This document shows positions 46,055 through 56,407 of a stretch of DNA of 64,000 bases, piece by piece. Source of the stretch: Typha latifolia (lineage: Eukaryota > Streptophyta > Magnoliopsida > Poales > Typhaceae); assembly GCA_019914945.1 (NCBI GenBank), contig CM034099.1, forward strand, positions 11,421,001-11,485,000, written 5' to 3'. Position 1 is the first letter of the stretch. Every line of letters starts with the position of its first letter. Both the position numbers and the translations under genes were made by a program. The notes under the pieces are model-generated. The model was not told the origin of the DNA. It was given only the letters and a program-made list of their open reading frames with translations, and ran no database searches.

Positions 46055-46893
46055 TGATACATTTAGTTAGGATCTTTTCTTACTTCATTGGTTATTTATT
46101 TTTATTGAAATAAAATTCCTATAGGTCGTGCTCGAATGTGGAAGGGGTCGCGTTCAAACACCCTTGCAAATGCCTGCATTAGGTTCGCAAATATAGAGAA
46201 CGCGTAATGTGCATTGGAACGCAGTCGGGCAAGTTCGAACGCCACGATTGAATGCCTTCATTGCGTTCGCACATACAGAGTATGCCTTTTGTGCGTTCGA
46301 ACGCGATTGATGAGAATCCTCTAGAATTAGGGTTATTGTTTTAGAACTTGTTGGCTAGCATCTATAAATATGTGGATAGCAGTTAAATTCATTATGGATT
46401 GGAAAATTGCTTTATTGAATCTTTATCTTCTATCTACCCTTATCTCCCTCCTCTCTCTTCACCATCTTTCCAACTCTACTGTTGGCAAGGTCTCTCCTAA
46501 CTTCTAATCTCCCTCAACTGTCAATTCCTCCCTCTTTTTTGGAAACTTGACCACTTATTCCCCTTCGTCTATATCCCTTAAACAACACAACCCATCCACC
46601 TTCATCTCCAAAATCATCCATAACCCTAACACATCCACTCCACCCGTCACCACCACTATCACCCACGTTATTTTTTATTTTTGTCCCTCTTGCAGTTCGA
46701 ATTTGTGAAGGGCGTAAATACAAAAATTATAGATCAGGAGTTATGGATCTAGTCCACTTGGTTTCATAACTTTCTAACTACAGGAGAATATTTGAAGAAT
46801 ATTTACCCATGGTTGTACGGACTGATTCCAGTAATAAATCCAGATCTTGAAGGAATCATTCTGTAGCCTATATTTTGCTACAAGAACCCATCA
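46055..46893 (+). repeat. 3' LTR of inner A element (A4)
   Basis: Starts TGATACATTTAGTTAGG after a purine tract (GCGGGAAGCGTAGTGGGC) and ends CAAGAACCCATCA at 46893, then the duplication TAAGG. Array at about 46125-46310, TATA CTATAAATATGTGG near 46363. It has no extra PBS units, so this is the short form of the family-A LTR end. Confidence 0.9.
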
Positions 46894-49650
46894 TAAGGTT
46901 CTCAAGATTGCAGCAAAAACAAGTTGGGGCAACCGAGATGGGCAGTTTGCATCGAGAACGTCGGTTGGAAATTCTGCAGGTTCAAAGACAACGGTTGCTA
47001 ATACTAGACCACGATCAGCTTTCAGACCTTCTTCCAATGTTAGAGGAGGCACAAGATCCCCCGTTCGAACTCTCATACCTGCCTAGGTGGAGGAGCGAAG
47101 AGCGAAGGGCCTTTGCTTTCGATGTGATGAGCATTTCACCCCGGGTCATCGGTGTTCCAAACTGATCGGGAGTGTGATGCTCATCGATGTCTCGAGGAGG
47201 ATGATGAGGTTGTTGATGATGGAGAGTGTCCAACAAAGGTCCATGAGTAGGCCATTGAGGAGGACGTAGAGGAAGATATCCAAGCTGAAATATTGATGCA
47301 TGCACATTCGGGTACTTCTGCATCAAGGACATTATAAGTAGATGGACTCGTTAGAAAACATTGTGTGCACATCCTCATCAATTTTGAAGTACACACAACT
47401 TTCTAGATGAGAGGTTAGTAAGGAGATTTTTTTTGGATGCTAAACCGACCACGGAGTTTGACGTTGCTATTAGAGACGGCACGAAGCTTAAGGCAGAAAG
47501 CTTGCATCACCGGGTCAGTATATGGGTGCAAGGACACGGCATCATTGTGTACTTGTATCCATTGGCGCTGCGAGGAGCGGACATTGTCCTTGGCACTCAG
47601 TAGTTACAAAGCTTGGGACCCGTCACTTTTGATTTCTGGAGTATGTGAATAAAATTTAAGCAAGGAAACAAAGATGTGCGGCTTGATGGCGTTCGGTCTT
47701 CGCCGATTCCTATGATGTAGCCTATGGTGGGGCTACCTTGTGCGTATGATTTAGCCTATCTTCTTTAGTTAGGATCAGCAGAAGATGAGCCTCAAATGAG
47801 ATCAGGTACTACAATTGGATTGTCTAATTTATTAAATATTTTTTTTGGACTATTTGAGGAGCCACAGGAGTTACCACCGAGGCGAACGGCGGACCATCAC
47901 ATAAAGATTGTACCCGGGGCTGCATTAGTAAATGTGAGGCCATATCAGTATCCACATGTGCAAAAGGAATTTATCTCCAAGATGATAGCTGAGATGTTGG
48001 AGCAAAGCCTCCTTCAACCAAGTCATAGCTCATACTCATCCCCCGTGCTATTGGTGCGAAAAAAGGATAGGACATGGCATTTTTGTGTGGACTATTGGGC
48101 ACTAAGTGCTATTACCGTCAAGGATCGTTATCCAATTTCGGTCATAGAGGAGCTGAGCTGTTGGACGAGTTTGTAGGGGCGACTATATTCAGCAAGCTTG
48201 ACTTAAGTGCTGGGTATCATCAAATTAGAGTTCACCCGGCGGATGTGGACAAAACTGCATTTCGGACTCCAGACGGGCATTACGAGTTCCAGGTGATGCC
48301 TTTTGATCTCGCCAATGCTCTAGCTACCTTTCAAGGCCTCATGAATGATATATTTCGGCCTCTATTGCGAAGGTATGTCTTGGTATTTTTTGACGATATT
48401 TTGGTGTATAGCAGGACTGAATTAGAGCATGGCGGCCTTTGGAGGATGTGCTGAATTTGTTGATGCAAAACCAATTAAAGATCAAGAAGTCCAAGTGTCT
48501 ATAGGGAGTACCATAAGTGGAGTATTTAAGCTAGATCATTTCAGCGGAAGGTGTATAGGCGGATCCTCAAAAGGTTGCATGCATGACCGCTTGGCCTATT
48601 CCTACTACAACCATCGGATTGAGAGGATTTTTGGGGCTGACCAAATATTATCGCCATTTCATCACCGCGTATGGCAAGATCGCTGCTCCTCTCACCTCTT
48701 TGTTGAAGGACTTTTAGATGGATGGATGAAGCCACTTTTAGATGAAATTTTTATGAGAGATGTTGCTCGTTAAATGGCATGCCACGCACGATTGTCTCAG
48801 ATCGTGATCGTATATTTAAGAGTAATATTTGGATGGAGTTTTTTAGATTGCAGGGGACTCGATTGAACTTCAGCTCGGCCTGCATCCATAGACGGACGAC
48901 CAAACTGAGGTGGTCAATCGAGGCATTGAGCAGTACTTGAGATGCTTTGTTGGAGAGATCCCGAGATGATGGTTGGAGTTCTTACCATGGGCAGAATTGT
49001 CTTAGAACACCAGCTACCATAGCAGCATTGACATGACTCCATTTGAGGCGGTGTATGGATGCACGGCTCTGATATTACGCGCTTATGATCTAGGAGCATC
49101 TATAGATCGTACGGATGTGGACTTAGCATTAATGAATAGAGATGCCACATTGAGGAGGTTGCGTGCTAATCTTAAACTTGATCAAAACCGCATGAAGCAA
49201 GTTTATGATCATAGTCGTCCGGAGCAGGAGTTCGACATTGGCAGTTGAGTGTTTGTGAGAGTACAACTGTATCGATAGGTGACCTTGCGTCCGATGCAAA
49301 ACCAAAAGCTAGCACATCACTACTTTGGTTCGTTTCAGGTGTTAGAGCATATCAGTCCGGTTGCATATCATTTGGAGCTGGCAGAGGGGTCGAGAGTACA
49401 TCCTGTCTTCGATGTTTCATTACTAAGCGAGCACATTGGTGATCATGAGGTTGCTGGATCAGCTCTACCAAAGCCATTGGAGGAGATAGAGATCGTAGGG
49501 CTAGTTCGAATACTTGCTACGCACTGACGACGATATGGTACCAAATTAGAGATGGAGATTCTAGTCGAGTGGCTTGGCAAGCCATCCAATGAGGTGACAT
49601 GGGAGTTGGACACTGATATCTTGGAGTGTTTTCCTGACTTCACACCTTGA
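46894..49650 (+). pseudogene. Outer A element: gag (end), protease, RT, broken RNase H/integrase, chromodomain
   Basis: Resumes at KVLKIAAKTSWGNRDG. Zinc knuckle CFRCDEHFTPGHRC (about 47100). Protease region 47290-47640, frameshifted, with the active site unreadable. RT 47796-48450 in two frames: [15 protein letters not shown], then [17 protein letters not shown] and FFDDILVYS near 48395. RNase H starts (LTKYYRHFITAYGKIAA) but after about 48720 joins straight to the integrase core (FMRDVAR), so most of RNase H and the H2C2 finger are deleted. Integrase 48745-49250 has broken motifs. The chromodomain region follows (GSRVHPVFDVSLLSEHI, LGKPSNEVTWELDTD), TGA at 49648-49650. Strongly decayed, in line with being older than the copy nested in it. 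Confidence 0.87.
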
Positions 49651-49677
49651 GGGCAAGGTGGGGGAAGCATGGTGGGC

Positions 49678-50371
49678 TGATACATTTAGTTAGGATCTTT
49701 TCTTACTACATTAGTTGTTTATTTTCATTAAAATAAAATTCTTATAGGTCGTGTTCGAATGCAAGAGGCGTTCGAACACCCTTGCGAACACCTACATCAG
49801 GATCGCAAATACAAAGAACGAGTAATGTGCGTTCAAACGCTCTTGCGAATGCCCACATCAGGTTCGCAAATATAAAGAACGAGTAATGCGCATTCGAATA
49901 TGATCAGACAAGTTTGAATGCCGCATTCGAATGCGATCGGGCGAGTTCGAACGCCGCGTACGAATGCCTACATCGCGTTCGCACATATAGAATACATCTT
50001 TTGTGCATTGGAACATGATCGGGCGGGTTCGAATGTGATCAGCAGGAATCCTCTAGAATTAGGGTTACTTATTGTTATTAGGAATTGTTGGCTAGCATCT
50101 ATAAATATGTGGATGGTAGCCAAATTCATAATGATATTGGAATATTAATTTTTTGCCTCTCTATCATCTATGTACCCTAATTGTAGATCAGGGAGATACG
50201 GATCTAATCCACTTAGTTTCGTAATTTTCTGACTATAAGAGAATATTTGACGAATATTTTTCCATAGTTGCGCAGACTGATTCCAGTATTAAATGCAGAT
50301 CTTGAAGGAATCGTTCCGTAGCCTATGTTTTGGAACAAGAACCCATCAATTTGGTACCATAGACCCATCAA
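49678..50371 (+). repeat. 3' LTR of outer A element (A5)
   Basis: TGATACATTTAGTTAGG start, array at about 49750-50045 with an extra near-duplicate unit (CTTGCGAATGCCCACATCAGG), TATA CTATAAATATGTGG near 50099. A deletion at about 50180 removes the CT-rich leader. The end is CAAGAACCCATCA plus one PBS-like unit (TTTGGTACCATAGACC) and CATCA. The 5' LTR has one unit more. Confidence 0.85.
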
Positions 50372-51226
50372 TATCCTCCTATAAGTCCTCAAGACACCCT
50401 CATGACTAACCTTCGTAGTTTGGTAGAAGTGCTCCAACAATTTCTGCCGCAATCCATCATTTGCGGGCACCCGAATGCACCTACAGTCCAGCAGCAAACC
50501 GCTTCGATTCTCCAACTCTTGTAGGATTGCCAACATCTCCCTCTTGTAGGTCGATAATTGTTGGGATTTCTATGATAAAGCCTTGTTGAGAAAGGCTTTG
50601 GGACGTCCTCCTTACATTAGTACAGCTCCTATGCCAACTCCTGACGCATCGCATTCCATAACGAACTCTTTGGTGAAGTCCGGTAGAGCTAGAACGGGCA
50701 TCATTGTTATTGCTGTCTTCAATATTTTAAAGGCTATAGTGGCTTCCTCCATCCATCTAAAAGAGTCCTTCCCCAGTAAAGAAGTGAGAGGAGCAGCGAT
50801 ATTGCCATACTTAGCGATGAAGCGACGATAATACCCGGTCAGCCCTAAGAAGCCGCGTAATCCTGTGGTGGAAGTAGGGATCGGCCAAGCTTTCATGCAC
50901 GCCACCTTTTGAGGATCCACCGCCACTCCTTCCGCTGTTATGATGTGGCCTAAATACTCCACTTGTGGTACTTCCCACAGGCACTTTGACTTCTCAATCT
51001 TTAGCTGGTTTTGCTTCAACAAATTCAGCACATCTTCTAAATGCCGCCAATGCTCCATTTCAGTCTTACTATACACCAAAATGTCGTCAAAGAATACCAA
51101 GACATACCATCATAGAAGAGGTCAAAAAATATCATTCATGAGGCCTTGAAAAGTAGTTGGAGCATTGTTGAGACCAAATGGCATCACTCGGAACTCGTAG
51201 TGCTCATTCGGAGTTCGAAATGCAAT
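50372..51226 (-). pseudogene. M2 fragment b: RT end, RNase H, start of integrase
   Basis: Minus strand from 51226: [45 protein letters not shown] (51090), KCLWEVPQVEYLGHII, FLGLTGYYRRFIAKYGNI, RNase H start VMECDASGVGIGAVLM, QQLSTYKREMLAIL. Near 50525 it jumps to QELENRSGLLLDCRC, skipping most of RNase H. The H2C2 finger (HFYQTTKVSHEG) follows, then VLRTYRRI, where the outer A element is inserted. C2 bounds it at 51227. Confidence 0.88.
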
Positions 51227-52152
51227 TGATACGATTCGGACTTCACCGACGTCGTCTCGAGCATGGATTCACTTTAGGAGTTTTTTATTTCATGTTTTAG
51301 TGTTTAATTTCCATTAAAATAAGTTTTCTGTAAGTCGCGTTCGAACGCGGGTAGAGTGAGTTCGAACGCGGTTTGTGAACGGGGTTGTGAATGCGGAGAA
51401 GAGAATGTACTGTGCGTTCGAACGCACTGTGAACGCCTGCATCGCATTCGCAAATACCGACAGGCGTGTTCGATCACGCGTTCGAACACCTGCATCGCGT
51501 TCGCAAGTCCAGAAGAGCTAATTCGGTGCGTTCGAACACGGTCGGGCGAGTTCAAACGCGGTCGGCGAAAATTGTGTTTTAGGGTTAATGTGAGTTGTTG
51601 GTTAGCCTATAAAAGGATGTGTAGGGCAACCAAAAATGATTATTGATTATTGAGATTTAGTTTAGCCTTGCCTCCTTCGTCTTCTTCGCTCCCATTCTCT
51701 CAATCCCCGGCGACGCCGTTTCTAACCTCCCTCGTCCGGCTAATCACCCTAGTCCCTTAGGGGTGGCCCTCTTCTCCCCCTTCGTCCAATCTATCCAACA
51801 CTTGCCCTAATCCTTCCATCAACCACAACCGTTCCACCATCACTTTTCACCGGTGCCACCACATTAACGTCGGTCCACCACCATCCACCATTACCCAGGA
51901 TCTCGTGCCTCCATCCACGAATCCAAAACAGAGCATCCTGATGTTCGTCCACTAGACGAACGATATCTCGAGATCCCCAACTCCGATTCGCCTGTAACTA
52001 GATTTGTTGGAAAGCTCTTTTACGAGGCTACAACATATCAAAATCTCACATCGATCCGACGACAGCATATTTTGGGATCTAATTTCAAAGTTCCGTGCCA
52101 GATCGTATTAAGCTGGTATCAGAGCCTTAGCCCCAAAGAGAAGATCGTATCA
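51227..52152 (+). repeat. 5' LTR of C2
   Basis: TGATACGATTCGG to GATCGTATCA. Array at about 51336-51565, TATA box at 51609-51616. One internal PBS-like unit (GCTGGTATCAGAGCC, about 52112-52126). Confidence 0.88.
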
Positions 52153-52168
52153 AGCTGGTATCAGAGCC
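52153..52168 (+). promoter_or_regulatory. Primer-binding site of C2
   Basis: AGCTGGTATCAGAGCC, initiator tRNA-Met type. The gag ATG follows at 52194. Confidence 0.85.
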
Positions 52169-52193
52169 ATCGTTCCTCGGACAAGCGCTTCCA

Positions 52194-53838
52194 ATGACGA
52201 CAACCAGATCCATGGCTGCACGGTGAGATGATGAAGAAGAGATTCTCCCAATAGAGGAGGGAGAAACGATTGCAAGGACTTCCACCCATGGAACCGCCCG
52301 ATCTAATTAGAATACGGAAGAACCTAGCGTTCAAGCCATGTTGGGGTCTATTTCAGAGCAATTGGCCATCAACAACCAGATGATGATGGAGATGATGCGG
52401 GAACTACGGGCGAACGGGAAAGCACCATCGACCCCACGACGCGAGTCCACCCCCTTGAACCCACCGCCACCAGTTCAGCCTTTGCAACCACAAGAGCCGC
52501 TGCTACCACCACCCTATGGGCAGAGACAAGCAAGGATGGTTACACCAGGTCCAGTTGCAGGTGAACCCATCCGACGGGTGAACCACTATGGAGACCGCCT
52601 TGGAGATCAAGATCCGTGGGCGGGTCAATACGATCCGGAACCACAACTAGTTAATCAAAACCGAAGGAGGGATCATCAACCCTTCATGGTGCATCCTCCC
52701 CCGGTTAGACAAGGACATGATTCGGAACGAGACAATGGCATCCGTGGGCAAGTCGTGCGTCTCGAATTCCCCAAGTTCAAAGGTGGCGACCCGATCGATT
52801 GGTTGTATAGGGCGGAGTAATTTTTTGCATACCAAGGAACGGCGGAAGAGTACAAGGTGACGCTTGCGAGCTTCCACCTTGCGGATGCGGCGCTTCATTG
52901 GTTTCGAGCAGCCAATGCCACTGAGGCTATCGAAACTTGGGCTGAATTTTGCGCCGATATCACACGGCGATTTGGAGCATCGGGATATGAAGACTTTGAT
53001 GCTCTCCTCTCAAAGACGGTGCAAAAGACCACAGTTGGGTCATAGCAAGAAGAATTTGAGAAAATTAGTAGCCGATGTCATCCACCATGGACGGATCAGC
53101 AACTTCGTAGCACCTTCATCTCCGGGCTGCGGGGTGACATACAAGCCGATGTGAGGGCTTTAAGGCCTAGAACTTTAAAGGAGGCCTTCGAAGATGCGGT
53201 GCTTATGGAAGACAAACGTAGGGCCATGAAGATACACTTGAAACAGAGTTAGATGAGCCAAGGAAGCCGCAATCAAGCTCAACCAAACATAGCGGTGGGA
53301 AATACTATCGGAGTACCAAGGGTTGCTGCTACAGTGGTACCTCCTCGAGCACCCTTGAAGCCATCCCAAGATGTGAAGTATGCACCTAGAGGTCCGGGAC
53401 GAGCACTCACACCAGCCCAAGTAGAAGAAAGAAGAGCCAAGGGCCTATGCTTCCGTTGTGATGAGAAGTTTGTACCGGGCATTCTTTGCGCTAAACCGAT
53501 GGGATCGGTGATGCTAATCGATGGATTGGAGGAAGCGGAGGACGAGTTTGCAGCTGAAGGTGCAGATGTGGCTGGACATCAAGGAGAAGAAACGAGGAGC
53601 AACCCGTGGAGGACATGATAGCCGAAATCTCCCTCCACGCCTATTCGGGGACAGTGCGCCAAAACCTTGCGGGTAAACGGGGTAGTCAAGAAAACCACAG
53701 TGAGAATCTTGATTGACACCGGATCCACCCACAACTTCATTGACAAGAGGCTCCTTAGGAAGATTGGGCTCGAGTCGGAACCCACGGAAGGGTTCGATGT
53801 GACGATCGGAGATGGCACCACATTTGTGGAGGTGCGAA
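52194..53838 (+). pseudogene. C2 gag and protease, broken
   Basis: ATG at 52194 (MTTTRSMAARXDDEE type start). Coiled coil (INNQMMMEMMREL), Pro-rich linker, capsid core (GGDPIDWLYRAE then TAA at 52818), QEEFEKISSRCHPPW after a TAG near 53043, TAG near 53250, zinc knuckle CFRCDEKFVPGILC (His lost; HRC is now ILC, about 53452). A frameshift near 53590 precedes protease LIDTGSTHNF (about 53710), which is intact in its own frame. A small deletion near 53825 removes the LRVDFIC segment and brings the next part into the long open frame from 53840. Four stops and two frame changes make it non-functional. Confidence 0.87.
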
Positions 53839-53839
53839 A

Positions 53840-55513
53840 TTGAAGGTGCAAGGCCAAACTTTCACATTGGATCTTTATCCGTTGGCCTTGCAAGGTGCCG
53901 ATATTGTTTTGGAGACTCAATGGCTTCGAAGCTTGGGGCCCGTGACATTTGATTTTACAAGCCTCACATTGACGTTTTGGAGAAAAGACAAGAGAGTGCT
54001 GCTAGATGGAAGCCAACCGCTACTTGAACTTCCAAATGAAGGGGTCGCAAGGGAGCTCGCTTCTTTCTCGGCGCCCACCTTTCCTTTCTTCTCAGATCTG
54101 CGGAGAGCTAGTGCAGAGGATAGTGAGCTGGTCCAATTCATGGAGGAGTTGAGAGAGAACCCCTCAAGCCACCCCAAGCACGACGAGCGTGATGGGTTAG
54201 TACTAGAGTGCGGGCGAATCAAGGTACCCCGGAACGAAGAGCTACGGAGACTATTGATGGCACACTTCCATGATACTCCTATAGCAGGGCATGAAGGGGT
54301 ATTACGTACCTACAAGCGGCTGGCCCAAAACTGTACATGGACAGCGATGAAGACGGACGTGAAGAAGTATGTGCGTGAATGTCAAATCTGCCAACGAGTC
54401 AAATCGGAGGCACTCAAGCCTAGCGGGCTGCTACAACCACTACCTATACCAGAGCGTATTTGGGAGGATATCTCCATGGACTTCATCGAGGGGCTGCTGG
54501 AGGTTCGGGGACAATCGGTGGTGTTGGTTGTGGTGGATAGACTGAGCAAATATGCTCATTTCATAACATTGTCTCACCCGTTTTCAGCAAAAAGGGTTGC
54601 TGAAATTTTTGTTCGGGAAGTGGCACTTTTGCATGGGATGCCTAGGACGATCGTGTCAGACCGGGATCGCATCTTCATCAGTGAGTTTTGGTCCGAGTTC
54701 TTCAGATTGCAAGGGACTCAAATCAACTTTGAGTTCAGCTTATCACCCCGAGACAGATGGCCAAACCGAGGTGGTGAATCGCGGGACTGCAAAGAATACT
54801 TGCGATGCTTTGTGGCGGAACGACCAAGGGATTGGGTCAAATTCCTTCCATGGGCTGAGTGGTCATACAATACGGCTCATCACTCTAGCATCGGCATGAC
54901 CCCCTTTGAGGCGGTTTATGGGCGCACTCCCCCTGTCTTGCGTGCCTATGATAGACTTGCGGCGGCGGATAGGACCGAGCTTGACTTGGAGCTTGCTGAT
55001 CGAGATGAAACATTGAGACTGCTCAAGACTCACCTAGCCACAGCCCAAAACCGCATGAAGCAAACTCATGACAAAGGCCGACGTGAGCGAGAATTTGAGG
55101 TGGATCAATTGGTGTTCGTTCAAGCTCAACCGTATCGGCAATCCACATTGAGACCAATTTTGAACCAAAAATTGGGTTACAAGTACTACGGTCCGTACCG
55201 AGTGCTGCAACGAATCGGTCCAGTAGCTTACCGGTTGGACCTACCTGAACGAACGAGGATACATCCGGTCTTCCATGTATCAGCATTGAAGGCCCAGATC
55301 GGACCTAACCAGGTGGTGGGTTCGGCCTTACCCGAACTAATGAAGGAGGATGGCCCCACTGAACCGGTCCGAGTATTAGACCGTAGGAGAAGACGCCATG
55401 GGACCAGATTAGAGACAGAAGTGCTAATTGAGTGGCTGGGCAAATCTACTGACGAGTCTACTTGGGAGCTAGAGTCAGATATCATGGATCGCTTTCCAAA
55501 CTTCAAACCTTGA
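53840..55513 (+). CDS. C2 open frame: protease tail fused to integrase and chromodomain
   Basis: 557 codons without a stop, starting inside the protease region (no ATG; TTG at 53840). Residues 1-60: protease tail and linker to DGSQP. At about 54015 it joins LLELPNEG, the post-RNase H linker, so RT and RNase H are missing in frame. H2C2 finger HFHDTPIAGHEG..CQICQ (residues about 142-190), integrase core SMDFIEGL (first Asp) and SDRDRIF (second Asp), the GPYRVLQRIG barrel-like segment, and chromodomain LGKSTDESTWELESD to the end. Between about 54731 and 54800 a local frame change turns the expected DGQTEVVNREL stretch into PRDRWPNRGGESRD, which removes the third catalytic residue (Glu). The frame is open but the integrase should be inactive. 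Long openness may reflect relative youth. It is part of a polyprotein, not a separate gene. Confidence 0.75.
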   Translation: MKVQGQTFTLDLYPLALQGADIVLETQWLRSLGPVTFDFTSLTLTFWRKDKRVLLDGSQPLLELPNEGVARELASFSAPTFPFFSDLRRASAEDSELVQFMEELRENPSSHPKHDERDGLVLECGRIKVPRNEELRRLLMAHFHDTPIAGHEGVLRTYKRLAQNCTWTAMKTDVKKYVRECQICQRVKSEALKPSGLLQPLPIPERIWEDISMDFIEGLLEVRGQSVVLVVVDRLSKYAHFITLSHPFSAKRVAEIFVREVALLHGMPRTIVSDRDRIFISEFWSEFFRLQGTQINFEFSLSPRDRWPNRGGESRDCKEYLRCFVAERPRDWVKFLPWAEWSYNTAHHSSIGMTPFEAVYGRTPPVLRAYDRLAAADRTELDLELADRDETLRLLKTHLATAQNRMKQTHDKGRREREFEVDQLVFVQAQPYRQSTLRPILNQKLGYKYYGPYRVLQRIGPVAYRLDLPERTRIHPVFHVSALKAQIGPNQVVGSALPELMKEDGPTEPVRVLDRRRRRHGTRLETEVLIEWLGKSTDESTWELESDIMDRFPNFKP

Positions 55514-55540
55514 GGACAAGGTTGCGGAAGCGTGGTGGAT

Positions 55541-56407
55541 TGATACGATTCGGACTTCACCGACGTCGTCTCGAGCATGGATTCACTTTAGGAGTGTTTT
55601 TATTTCATGTTTTAGTGTTTAATTTCCATTAAAATAAGTTTTCTGTAAGTCGCGTTCGAACGCGGGTAGAGTGAGTTCGAACGCGGTTTGTGAACGGGGT
55701 TGTGAACGTGGAGAAGAGAATGTACTGTGCGTTCGCAAATACCGACAGGCGCGTTCGATCATGCGTTCGAACGCCTGCATCGCGTTCGCAAGTCCCGAAG
55801 AGCTAATTCGGTGCGTTCGAACACGGTCGGGCGAGTTCGAACGCGGTCGGCGAAAATTGTGTTTTAGGGTTAATGTGAGTTGTTGGTTAGCCTATAAAAG
55901 GATGTGTAGGGCAACAAAAATTATCATTGATTATTGAGATTGAGTTTTGCCTTGCCTCCTTCCTCTTCTTCGCTCCCGTTCTCTCAATCCCCGGCGACGC
56001 CGCTTCTAACCTCCCTCGTCCGTCTAATCACCCTAGTCTCTTAGGGGTGGCCCTCTTCTCCCCCTTCGTCCAATCTATCCAACACTTGCCCTAATCCTTC
56101 CATCAACCACAACCGTTCCACCATCACTTTTCACCGGTGCCACCACATTAACGCCGGTCCACTACCATCCACCATTACCCAGGATCTCGTGCCTCCATCC
56201 ACGAATCCAAAACAGAGCATCCTGACATTCGTCCACTAAACGAACGATATCTCGAGATCCCCAACTCCGATTCGCCTATAACTAGATTTGTTGGAAAGCT
56301 CTTTTACGAGGCTACAACATATCAAAATATCACGTCGATCTAACGACAGAATATTTTGGGATCTAATTTCAAAGTTCCGTACCAGATCGTATCAAGCTGG
56401 TATCAGA
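55541..56407 (+). repeat. 3' LTR of C2, last ~30 bases missing
   Basis: TGATACGATTCGG start; array at about 55650-55850, shorter than in the 5' LTR because one GCGTTCGAACGC..CATCGC unit is lost near 55733; TATA at 55893-55900. It stops at GGTATCAGAG and runs into minus-strand M2 RT. Confidence 0.85.

Larger units (their letters stand above)
40683..46893 (+). mobile_element. Inner family-A gypsy element with target duplication TAAGG
   Basis: LTR A3 start at 40683 and LTR A4 end at 46893, both flanked by TAAGG (40678-40682, 46894-46898). The outer gag reads through from 40682 to 46894, confirming the insertion. Inside, the 5' LTR is cut at about 41113, a minus-strand pol fragment occupies 41246-42557, and plus-strand sequence restarts in the gag zinc-knuckle region at 42558. 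The inside has been rearranged while both ends stayed in place. Confidence 0.9.
38698..50371 (+). mobile_element. Outer family-A gypsy element, with a nested family-A copy
   Basis: 5' LTR 38698-39603, gag start, nested insertion 40683-46893, rest of gag-pol, 3' LTR 49678-50371. Flanks are ATATT (38693-38697) and ATATC (50372-50376), a 5-bp duplication with one change. On both sides minus-strand M2 integrase runs on: the VLRTYRRI side at 50372 and the SQSCTW side at 38697. Without the nested copy it would be about 5.5 kb; RNase H and integrase are partly deleted. Confidence 0.88.
51227..56407 (+). mobile_element. Ty3/gypsy element C2, RT-less
   Basis: 5' LTR 51227-52152, PBS, gag, protease, deletion, integrase-chromodomain, polypurine tract (55514-55540), 3' LTR 55541-56407. 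It is inserted in RT of M2. The left flank is GCAAT, but on the right the LTR lacks its last ~30 bases and M2 resumes about 60 codons further upstream in RT. A deletion over the right junction has therefore removed the target duplication. Body organisation and deletion are those of C3. Confidence 0.9.
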
